From: Candidatus Geoarchaeota archaeon | GTDB taxonomy: Archaea; Thermoproteota; Thermoprotei; Gearchaeales; WAQG01 | Assembly (NCBI GenBank): GCA_015520395.1 | Contig: WAQG01000150.1 | Span: forward strand, 1-5,369 | Direction: 5' to 3' | DNA: 5,369 nt | Part shown: positions 1 to 5,266 of the stretch, one piece after another | Layout: each line of letters opens with the position of its first letter | Numbering within the stretch: position 1 is the first letter of the stretch | Translations under genes and position numbers: made by a program | The notes under the pieces: generated by a model | What the model saw: the letters and a program-made list of their open reading frames with translations, nothing else | What the model was told of the DNA's origin: nothing | The model's database searches: none

Positions 1-116
1 TCACAAAATAAGGGCAAAACCCTAATCAGCTTAACCTGACCCCACCAACCCATGACTTCAAACTTGCCGTAGTTGAAAACATTAAGCTTAACAAAATCTG
101 TATGACTATGATGCAC
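1..116 (-). CDS. Possible 5' end of a divergent gene running off the left edge (uncertain)
   Basis: Reading the minus strand leftward from a GTG at 116-114 gives 38 stop-free codons to the window edge. The predicted protein begins MHHSHTDFVKLNVFNYGKFE and continues with a WW pair and a hydrophobic stretch. An AT box (TTTATTAA on the minus strand, 138-145) is centred about 25 bases upstream, which fits a leaderless archaeal start. All three lysine codons are AAG. The same frame is open back to a stop at 252-254, so the start is not certain; an ATG at 53-51 and a TTG at 164-162 are alternatives. No family is recognised. It could also be a gene remnant or chance, since only a short piece is visible. 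Confidence 0.25.
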   Translation of the reverse strand, partial: MHHSHTDFVKLNVFNYGKFEVMGWWGQVKLIRVLPLFC

Positions 117-118
117 GC

Positions 119-139
119 TAAGGCAGCTTGTCAGCCTTA
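119..139. repeat. Short inverted repeat with 6-bp arms
   Basis: TAAGGC at 119-124 pairs exactly with GCCTTA at 134-139 around a 9-base loop. The arms are too short to stand out much from chance, and no T-tract follows on either strand, so a terminator is not supported. It lies between the possible divergent TATA box and the possible GTG start at 116, so it could also be an operator-like element if that gene is real. Confidence 0.25.
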
Positions 140-273
140 ATAAACCAGATATAGAAACCCACAACTCATCCCTACCAATATTAAATTGTATGGTTAATGT
201 ATTTATGATATTATCTCTTTGGTCTAACCTATTAAATTTATTGATAAAATCTTAAATTATTAATTTTTATTGA

Positions 274-297
274 TTTAAAAAAGTTTAGATTTATATA
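274..297 (+). promoter_or_regulatory. Archaeal TATA boxes for the secreted-protein gene
   Basis: Two boxes are visible. TTTAAAAAA at 274-282 is centred about 25 bases before the ATG at 303 and would give a leaderless transcript starting on that ATG. TTTATATA at 290-297 is the better consensus match and is centred about 30 bases before an in-frame GTG at 324, which would begin a protein seven residues shorter. No Shine-Dalgarno sequence precedes either start, consistent with leaderless expression. Which box is used cannot be decided from sequence. Confidence 0.55.
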
Positions 298-302
298 CTT
301 CT

Positions 303-1973
303 ATGCCCTATAAATATCATGCAGTGTGGAGAAAAGCTACACTCATTATAATCAGCTTGATGGTAATTGCCTTAGCGCTAATGTATTCACCGTTTATGAC
401 AGTGAGGGGGGTGCAGAGTTATCAGTGGTATCATGATGTCTATGTTTATGTGCCTCAATTAAACGAGACGGGGCATTATAAGGGGTACGCATCCGCCCAA
501 AACACCTCTGTGTACATATATGGCTATAAGTACTCTAATAACGAATGGAACTTCACACTTTTCGGCCGTGGACAGGCCGTGCTCGAGGCCTATGGAAATG
601 GGACGTTCTATGCGCACATCGAATACGTCCTTCAAATCCCGGGAGACTACATTACTCCCATTTTAATAGTTGCTATCTATCCTGAGGTTAATATCACTGA
701 AAATGGGGAAATTACGGTTGAAAAGCTTTGGTGGGGCACCCTTTACTACGAGGTGTCTCCAGACGATACCGGCTATCTTAACGTCTATAACAGGAGTAAG
801 GATGAGTATTTCAGGTTAATTAACGAGAAGGAGAGGGAGATGATAATTGATAACTTAGAAAAGGTGCTTCCAAGTATAGCAAACCCTATATGCAATGAGA
901 CGAGCCCACTTTACAATCAGACAGCATGCAACTATTATACAAATTATACTCAAACGCTACTGGACTACTATAATCAATATATAAATAGCACTGTGTTTTA
1001 CATTGATGAACACACGGTAAGGGTGTATCTTAACTATCTCGACTTACAGGAGGTTTCAATAGCCGAGCACGTATCCGGAACCACAGAACCGAATACCGAA
1101 TTCTGGACGGGCGGCATCGTGCTCTGCAACCCTTTCGAGGCGCATCTCGAATTAGGTTCTGTCCAATACACGGTGGACATACCTGTCTTTGAGTATTATG
1201 GCATAAAGTATGGTGGAGGCTACTCGAAAGCCTCTATTGCATTCACGCTAAGGACGACCTTAAGCTTCTCGGCAAGCGTAAGGGTCACTACGGTAATCGG
1301 AGGCCTCACAAACACGTTCGACACAGGATTCTCACATACTGGCTATGCCAAACATGGGCCAATAAGGGGCTCACCGTTAATCGGAGACCGGACGCTTGGA
1401 TACGCTGTCGTTATCGATGTTGAGGAGAAATTGTGGAGAGAGCTTGTGCCAGTGTCTGCCATCTTCTGTCTAGAGGTGTATATCCATGCAATTCTACCAC
1501 TGGATAAGTTCCCTGGGCTAACAGGATACATCCCCGATCACTACGGTAACTATTGTGCACCCTGCTTCGCTAAAGAAAAACATCCATTGTACAACGACAC
1601 TAGTCCGCGGGTTCTGAAATGGCCGATTGAAAGTGAGGTTGAAGTGAGGGGGCGCTGGAGACATCAGGCTGGTTTCTATGTGAAAATCGGTGCATCATAT
1701 GAATATGTAACGGTAGAAACGATACTTTCTCTCACTATGACCTCGGAGATCTACCAGACGTCTCTTGCTGCCAGAGAGGTAGACCTGGTTCTAGAGTTCT
1801 TTGATAGTAACAATACAAAGAGCATTGATGTTATCTACGTTGCGGATTTTCCAAGGGCATGCCGCTTTGTAGACCCTATGTCGAGGAATTCGGCTGATAA
1901 TTTGGAGAGTTACGCTGATCATCTATGGCAGGGCGTCAGCTGGTGTGTGCCCCAGAGTTGCCGGAGGCGCTGA
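303..1973 (+). CDS. Secreted or membrane-anchored, probably N-glycosylated protein of unknown family
   Basis: The 556-residue product has a basic N-terminus (R10, K11) followed by a hydrophobic segment at about 13-34, acting as a signal peptide or N-terminal anchor. The rest is extracytoplasmic in character: rich in Tyr, Thr and Asn, with alternating polar/hydrophobic stretches (about 280-340 and 440-480) suggesting beta-sheet. Twelve N-x-S/T sequons are present at N54, 67, 83, 99, 130, 163, 198, 205, 214, 228, 431 and 503, ten of them in the first 230 residues. Nine cysteines (197, 209, 275, 389, 418, 421, 520, 548, 553) include a CAPC motif at 418-421, suggesting disulfides or metal binding. 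There is no C-terminal membrane anchor. I recognise no family. GTG at 324 is an alternative start. The gene is convergent to the downstream operon and less GC-rich than it, which hints at separate acquisition. Confidence is high that it is a gene and low for any function. Confidence 0.85.
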   Translation: MPYKYHAVWRKATLIIISLMVIALALMYSPFMTVRGVQSYQWYHDVYVYVPQLNETGHYKGYASAQNTSVYIYGYKYSNNEWNFTLFGRGQAVLEAYGNGTFYAHIEYVLQIPGDYITPILIVAIYPEVNITENGEITVEKLWWGTLYYEVSPDDTGYLNVYNRSKDEYFRLINEKEREMIIDNLEKVLPSIANPICNETSPLYNQTACNYYTNYTQTLLDYYNQYINSTVFYIDEHTVRVYLNYLDLQEVSIAEHVSGTTEPNTEFWTGGIVLCNPFEAHLELGSVQYTVDIPVFEYYGIKYGGGYSKASIAFTLRTTLSFSASVRVTTVIGGLTNTFDTGFSHTGYAKHGPIRGSPLIGDRTLGYAVVIDVEEKLWRELVPVSAIFCLEVYIHAILPLDKFPGLTGYIPDHYGNYCAPCFAKEKHPLYNDTSPRVLKWPIESEVEVRGRWRHQAGFYVKIGASYEYVTVETILSLTMTSEIYQTSLAAREVDLVLEFFDSNNTKSIDVIYVADFPRACRFVDPMSRNSADNLESYADHLWQGVSWCVPQSCRRR

Positions 1974-1980
1974 TTACTTC

Positions 1981-1995
1981 TAAAAAGTCATTTTA
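1981..1995. terminator. AT-rich convergent termination region
   Basis: The 26-base gap between the two convergent stop codons contains TAAAA (1981-1985), a 5-base loop and TTTTA (1991-1995), a weak AT-only inverted repeat. On the + strand, T-runs follow at 1991-1994 and 2011-2016, the latter inside the end of the opposing gene. On the minus strand, five T's (complement of 1982-1986) lie shortly after the coiled-coil stop. Archaeal RNA polymerase terminates at T-tracts, so this short element could serve both directions. The hairpin itself is too weak to matter much. Confidence 0.45.
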
Positions 1996-1999
1996 TTGA

Positions 2000-2872
2000 T
2001 CATTCCTCTATTTTTATTATGCCTCGTTTTATGAGGACGTAGTATTCCCAGAAGTCTAGCTTCTCCCTCCTCTGGTATTTCTCGTAGGCCTTGGCGAACA
2101 GCTCCTCCTCGATCTTTGCCTCCCTCTTCTCCCTCTCCTTGGCTAGCTCCCTTCTCCTCTGAAGCCTTAGCTCGACCAGCTTGTCCCTCAGTTCCCTGTA
2201 CTCCCTCCTGAGGTCGTCGGCCCTCTGGGCCGCCTCGAACGTCTTCTTCATGAGCTGGTCGATCTCCTCGCTGTTCCTGCGGATCTCCTCGACCCTTGAG
2301 CCTATCTGCCTCTTAAGCTCCCCTATCCTCTCCCTGGTCGCCTCAAGCTCTGCGATGACCTCCCTCCTCCTCTCGTTCATCTGCCTGAGCTTCTCCCTAG
2401 CCTCCTCACTCATGGTCTTCAGCTGCTTTATCTCGCTATGGATCAACAGCTTCTTCTCAAGCTCCACGATCCTCCTTATCAGCTCTTCCTCCTCCCTTAC
2501 GGGCAGGGGGGTTGTCTGCTGGATCCACTCCAGCCTCTCAAGCTCGCTTTTAAGCTGGCTCTCATCCTCCCTAACCTTCCTCTCAAGCTGCCTCAGCGAC
2601 CTTAGAAGCCTGCTCCTCTCCTCCCTCAGCCTGCCCTTCTCCACTGCGAACTTCTCAAGCTCCGCCCTAAGCTGCTGGAGTTTTTCACGCTCAGCCTTCA
2701 GCTTCTCCCTAAGCTCCCTGACCTCCGCCCTCAACTTCCTATTCTTCCTGACGAGCTCCGCCCTTTTCTCAAGGAGCCTTTGAACCTCCTCTTCGGCCTG
2801 TGTGTACTCAGCCTTAAGCTCATCAAGCTTCCTCTCCAGGTGTTTTATCTCCTCGAGGCTCATGGCGCCCAT
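2000..2872 (-). CDS. Long coiled-coil hairpin protein, COG1340-like, function unknown
   Basis: The 290-residue product is almost entirely Glu, Lys, Arg, Leu and Gln in heptad-like patterns. One helical arm spans about 5-117 and a second about 124-265. A helix-breaking hinge with prolines (WIQQTTPLPVREEEEL, 116-131) lies between them, so the chain probably folds back as an antiparallel coiled coil. A short non-coiled tail follows (LDFWEYYVLIKRGIIK, 272-287). This hinge and tail arrangement resembles the uncharacterised archaeal COG1340 coiled-coil family; that match is from memory. There is no signal peptide or membrane segment, so it is cytoplasmic. Two starts compete: ATG at 2872 and ATG at 2863 (residue 4). 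The second is better placed behind the GGTGG at 2873-2877 and gives 287 residues. It lies just after the synthetase beta gene on the same strand and is probably co-transcribed. A scaffolding or chromosome/RNA-associated role is possible, but nothing in the sequence shows it. Confidence 0.9.
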   Translation of the reverse strand: MGAMSLEEIKHLERKLDELKAEYTQAEEEVQRLLEKRAELVRKNRKLRAEVRELREKLKAEREKLQQLRAELEKFAVEKGRLREERSRLLRSLRQLERKVREDESQLKSELERLEWIQQTTPLPVREEEELIRRIVELEKKLLIHSEIKQLKTMSEEAREKLRQMNERRREVIAELEATRERIGELKRQIGSRVEEIRRNSEEIDQLMKKTFEAAQRADDLRREYRELRDKLVELRLQRRRELAKEREKREAKIEEELFAKAYEKYQRREKLDFWEYYVLIKRGIIKIEE

Positions 2873-2877
2873 CCACC
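2873..2877 (-). promoter_or_regulatory. Probable ribosome binding site for the coiled-coil gene
   Basis: The minus strand reads GGTGGAT across 2877-2871, resembling the 3' half of the archaeal Shine-Dalgarno consensus GGAGGTGAT with one extra G. Its GGTG core is 10 bases before the ATG at 2863 but only 1 base before the ATG at 2872. It therefore favours the downstream start. Confidence 0.4.
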
Positions 2878-2881
2878 GAAG

Positions 2882-3589
2882 CTACTTGAAGATTATCCTG
2901 GCGTCAACCACCTTCAGACCCTTTTCATACACCATAATGGGATTTAAATCCATTTGATCTATCTCCGGGTTCTCCTCGACCATCATGGAGACCCTGAGCA
3001 GGGCGTCTATTATGGCGTCTATGTCGGCGGGCGGGAGCCCCCTATAGCCCCTGAGTATCCTGTAGGCCTTAACCTCCCTCACCATCTCCTCAGCATCCCT
3101 CCTGGTGAGTGGGGTGACCCGGAAGCTGACGTCCTCAAAGAGCTCCACGAAGACGCCGCCAAGCCCAAACATCACCGTATGCCCAAACTGGGGATCGTTA
3201 ACGACGCCTATTATCACCTCGGTGGACTGGGGGGCCATCTCCTGGACCAGTATGCCCGTGATCTCGGCGTTTGGGACATGTCTCCTCACATTATCGATTA
3301 TCTCCCTGAAGGCCCCGACGACCTCATCCGGGCTTGAGAGGCCTAGCTTCACGCCGCCGACATCGGACTTGTGGATGACCTGGGGCGACACTATCTTCAG
3401 GACTACCGGGTACCCTATCTCCTCAGCCGCCTTAACGGCCTCCTCGGGGGTTCTGACAAGCCTAAGCCTTGTAACCGGCAGCCTGTAGAGGCTGCAGACC
3501 TCCTTAGCCTCATGCTCCAACAGCCAGTTCCTGCCCGCCCTCCGGGCGGTGTTGAGTATCTCCAGAACCCTATCCCTAGGCTCCCTCAA
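2882..3589 (-). CDS. acdB: ADP-forming acyl-CoA (acetyl-CoA) synthetase, beta subunit (ATP-grasp)
   Basis: This 235-residue protein is the nucleotide-binding subunit of acetate--CoA ligase (ADP-forming), EC 6.2.1.13. With the alpha subunit it converts acyl-CoA, ADP and phosphate to acid, CoA and ATP in the cytoplasm. Visible family motifs are LLEHEAKEVCSLYRLPV (23-39), GYPVVLKIVSPQVIHKSDVG (59-78), GILVQEMAP (112-120), FGLGGVFVELFEDVSFR (141-157) and the ATP-grasp metal-site motif DLNP (214-217). H73 in the HKSDVGG motif corresponds to the beta-subunit phosphohistidine that relays phosphate to ADP in characterised enzymes. Length matches archaeal stand-alone beta subunits (about 230). The start is TTG at 3589, with a strong Shine-Dalgarno sequence 7 bases upstream; no ATG is available near the N-terminus. 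It overlaps the alpha stop by 4 bases, implying translational coupling. The acid substrate (acetate, branched-chain or aryl) cannot be read from the sequence. Confidence 0.95.
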   Translation of the reverse strand: MREPRDRVLEILNTARRAGRNWLLEHEAKEVCSLYRLPVTRLRLVRTPEEAVKAAEEIGYPVVLKIVSPQVIHKSDVGGVKLGLSSPDEVVGAFREIIDNVRRHVPNAEITGILVQEMAPQSTEVIIGVVNDPQFGHTVMFGLGGVFVELFEDVSFRVTPLTRRDAEEMVREVKAYRILRGYRGLPPADIDAIIDALLRVSMMVEENPEIDQMDLNPIMVYEKGLKVVDARIIFK

Positions 3590-5043
3590 GACGACCCACC
3601 TCCAAACTTCTCCTTAATCCTGGCGTAGTCCCTAAGGGTTGCGAGGGCCCTTATAGCCCTCTCAGGGGACTCGTAAACCGGGATCCCCTCAACCTCCAGC
3701 ATCTTCGAGATCTGGCGACTAAGCTCGCCGCCTATGCTCACCACGACTATCGGCTTTCCAAATCTCTTAGCCATTATAAGGTTATCTACCACCTCGATCC
3801 CAAGGGCTGGCGTCTGGAAGAGGATCCCAACAACAACGCCATCAACCTCGCCGCTCGGCAGAACAACGTCCAGGGCGTAGCCGTAGTGCTCCGCCGTCCC
3901 GTTGGCCGTGACGTCCACGGGGTTGTGGGTTATGAAGTATGGTGGGAACCTCTCCCTAAGCTTCCTTTGAAGATCCTCAGAGAGTTCGGGAACCTCGAAG
4001 CCGTTTTCGTCGGCCGCGTCAGCCATCATGACCCCAAGGCCACCCCCATTCGTCAGTATAAACAGCCTGTTTCCACGCATCAGGGGCTGGTTGGCCAGGG
4101 CCTTGACAACGTCGAACATCTCCTGGAACCCCTTAACCTCGATCGCGCCAGCCTGCTTCAAGGCCGCCTTAAAGATCCTGTAGGAGCCTGCGAGGGATCC
4201 GGTGTGGGATGCGGCGGCCTTCCCACCCATCCTGCTTTTACCACCCTTCACTATTATGACAGGCTTGTGGGCGACAACCCTGCTTATCACCTCCATGAAC
4301 TTCTTTCCCTCGCCGGGGTCCAGCCCCTCGATGTAGGCTGCAATGACCTGGGTGTCCTCGTCGTAGAGGAGATACTCTATCAGGTCGGCCTCATCCACAT
4401 CACACTTGTTCCCATAGCTCACGGCCTTCGAGAACCCTATGTCGATGGCCGCCGCCAGATCCATTATAGAGGCGAGAAAGGCGCCGCTCTGGGATAGGAA
4501 GGCGAGCCCCCCAGGTTTGGCTCTTCTAAGCCTGGTTGTTGGTAGGAAGAGGGTGTCGACCCCGCTTCTCGAGTCGTAGATCCCGACGCAGTTGGGCCCG
4601 ATTATCTTTATGTTGTTTTCCCGAGCGATCCTGACGACCTCCTCCTCCAGCTTAGCCCCCTCGGGCCCCGTCTCCTTGAAGCCCCCGCTGAGAATCACTA
4701 TGTTTTTTATCCCGACCTCGGCGCACTCCCTGACGACCTTTGGGACGGCTGGGGCGGGTATCGCAATGACAGCTAAGTCTATCTTCTCGGGCAGCTCCTT
4801 CACAGACTTGTAACACTTCCTCCCAAGTATCTCCTTGTACTTCGGGTTGACGGGGTAGGCCCTTCCCTTAAACTTGCCACTTATAAAGTTCCTGAAGAGT
4901 ATGTTGCCCACGTTGCCGGGGGTGGCGGAGGCACCGATTATGGCTACAGTCTTCGGTGTGAAGAATTTTTGAAGGGCTTTAATCCTGGTCCGCCTAACGG
5001 TAACGCTCAAACCGCTCCGCCTCACTAGAGGCAAAAAGAACAC
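3586..5043 (-). CDS. acdA: ADP-forming acyl-CoA (acetyl-CoA) synthetase, alpha subunit
   Basis: This is the CoA-binding, catalytic subunit of the ADP-forming acyl-CoA synthetase, partner of the beta subunit encoded next. A Rossmann-type CoA-binding domain comes first (about 27-150, with VAIIGASATPGNVG at 33-46 and IIGPNCVGIYD at 147-157). A succinyl-CoA-synthetase-like ligase domain follows (about 165-315, with SQSGA 184-188 and ASHTGSLAGS 278-287). A second flavodoxin-like domain ends the protein (about 325-475, LTNGGGLGVMMADAA 330-344). H280 is the expected phosphorylated histidine, and E239 in YIEG may support it by analogy with succinyl-CoA synthetase. The longest frame starts at GTG 5043 (485 residues), about 20 longer than usual at the N-terminus. 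GTG at 5025 lies about 24 bases from a TATA-like box, and TTG at 5010 follows GAGGCGGAG; either may be the true start (479 or 474 residues). The gene ends in TGA overlapping the beta TTG. It is first in the operon. Confidence 0.95.
   Translation of the reverse strand: MFFLPLVRRSGLSVTVRRTRIKALQKFFTPKTVAIIGASATPGNVGNILFRNFISGKFKGRAYPVNPKYKEILGRKCYKSVKELPEKIDLAVIAIPAPAVPKVVRECAEVGIKNIVILSGGFKETGPEGAKLEEEVVRIARENNIKIIGPNCVGIYDSRSGVDTLFLPTTRLRRAKPGGLAFLSQSGAFLASIMDLAAAIDIGFSKAVSYGNKCDVDEADLIEYLLYDEDTQVIAAYIEGLDPGEGKKFMEVISRVVAHKPVIIVKGGKSRMGGKAAASHTGSLAGSYRIFKAALKQAGAIEVKGFQEMFDVVKALANQPLMRGNRLFILTNGGGLGVMMADAADENGFEVPELSEDLQRKLRERFPPYFITHNPVDVTANGTAEHYGYALDVVLPSGEVDGVVVGILFQTPALGIEVVDNLIMAKRFGKPIVVVSIGGELSRQISKMLEVEGIPVYESPERAIRALATLRDYARIKEKFGGGSS
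3597..3603 (-). promoter_or_regulatory. Strong Shine-Dalgarno sequence for the beta-subunit TTG start
   Basis: The minus strand reads GGAGGTG at 3603-3597, inside the last codons of the alpha gene, a 7-base match to GGAGGTGAT. A 7-base spacer separates it from TTG at 3589. This decides the non-ATG start and fits re-initiation after the alpha stop codon. Confidence 0.8.
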
Positions 5044-5044
5044 C

Positions 5045-5053
5045 TATGTTAAA
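5045..5053 (-). promoter_or_regulatory. Candidate promoter of the synthetase operon, inside a palindrome
   Basis: On the minus strand, TTTAACATA at 5053-5045 is preceded by purines (AAG) as in a BRE/TATA pair. Its centre is about 24 bases from the in-frame GTG at 5025, which would make the operon leaderless. The box overlaps the near-palindrome GTTAAGTTTAAC (5059-5048), whose GTTAA and TTAAC arms flank two bases. A repressor bound there would block TBP access, but this is inference. The box is only a moderate TATA match. Confidence 0.4.
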
Positions 5054-5122
5054 CTTAACGGTTACCAACGATCCAAACGTACAGACCCCAAAATCAATGA
5101 AACACAATAGTTGCATCTGCCC

Positions 5123-5265
5123 ATGAGGGTTTGTTGATGGGGTGTGGTGAGTGTCTTGTTGGTGTGTATTGGGTGTTGGCTGTTATGTCTGCTGGTGTTG
5201 TGGTTAGAGGGTTGGCTAGGCTTCGGGTTTCCATCCTCATCTCCCTCCCGCATTTCCTCCATTCC
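5123..5265. other. Strand-asymmetric tract: GT-rich block then pyrimidine block
   Basis: On the + strand 84 of 98 bases in 5123-5220 are G or T, with only five C's. The next block, 5228-5265, has 33 pyrimidines out of 38. The minus strand, in the direction of the operon, is therefore purine-rich and then A/C-rich with very little G. No gene is convincing here: the overlapping frames give low-complexity His/Asn/Thr/Pro or Gly/Val proteins. The tract could be a melted or unusually structured region, an untranslated RNA segment or an origin-like element. Nothing in it identifies which. Confidence 0.6.
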
Positions 5266-5266
5266 G

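Larger units (their letters stand above)
117..302. other. AT-rich intergenic region upstream of the secreted-protein gene
   Basis: This stretch is visibly AT-rich, most strongly from about 180 onward, and holds no convincing plus-strand gene. It contains a small hairpin (119-139), a possible divergent TATA box (138-145), two copies each of TATTAAATT (179-187, 230-238) and TTTATTGAT (237-245, 266-274), and the promoter of the downstream gene. Its minus strand is stop-free from 251 down to the left edge in one frame. That is unusual for such AT-rich DNA and may mean a decayed gene. Confidence 0.5.

Noticed and set aside
11..23. AGGG/CCCT inverted repeat as a terminator
   Set aside because: The stem is only 4 bases and no T-tract follows on either strand.
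1343..1531. A 62-codon minus-strand frame inside the secreted-protein gene
   Set aside because: It is short, shadow-like in composition, and lies within a well-supported gene on the other strand.
2181..2783. A 200-codon + strand frame rich in Ser and Leu inside the coiled-coil gene
   Set aside because: It is the antisense shadow of Glu/Lys/Arg-rich heptads; GAG and AAG/CTT-type codons on one strand read as Leu and Ser on the other. It has no family motif.
2954..3628. Three overlapping + strand frames opposite the beta subunit (2954-3337, 3105-3488, 3371-3628)
   Set aside because: The minus strand encodes a motif-complete ATP-grasp subunit there. The + strand products have no recognisable features and overlap each other.
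3886..4813. Two + strand frames opposite the alpha subunit (3886-4497 and 4592-4813)
   Set aside because: They lie antisense to conserved motifs including the catalytic SHTGSLAG segment, and show no independent promoter or protein signature.
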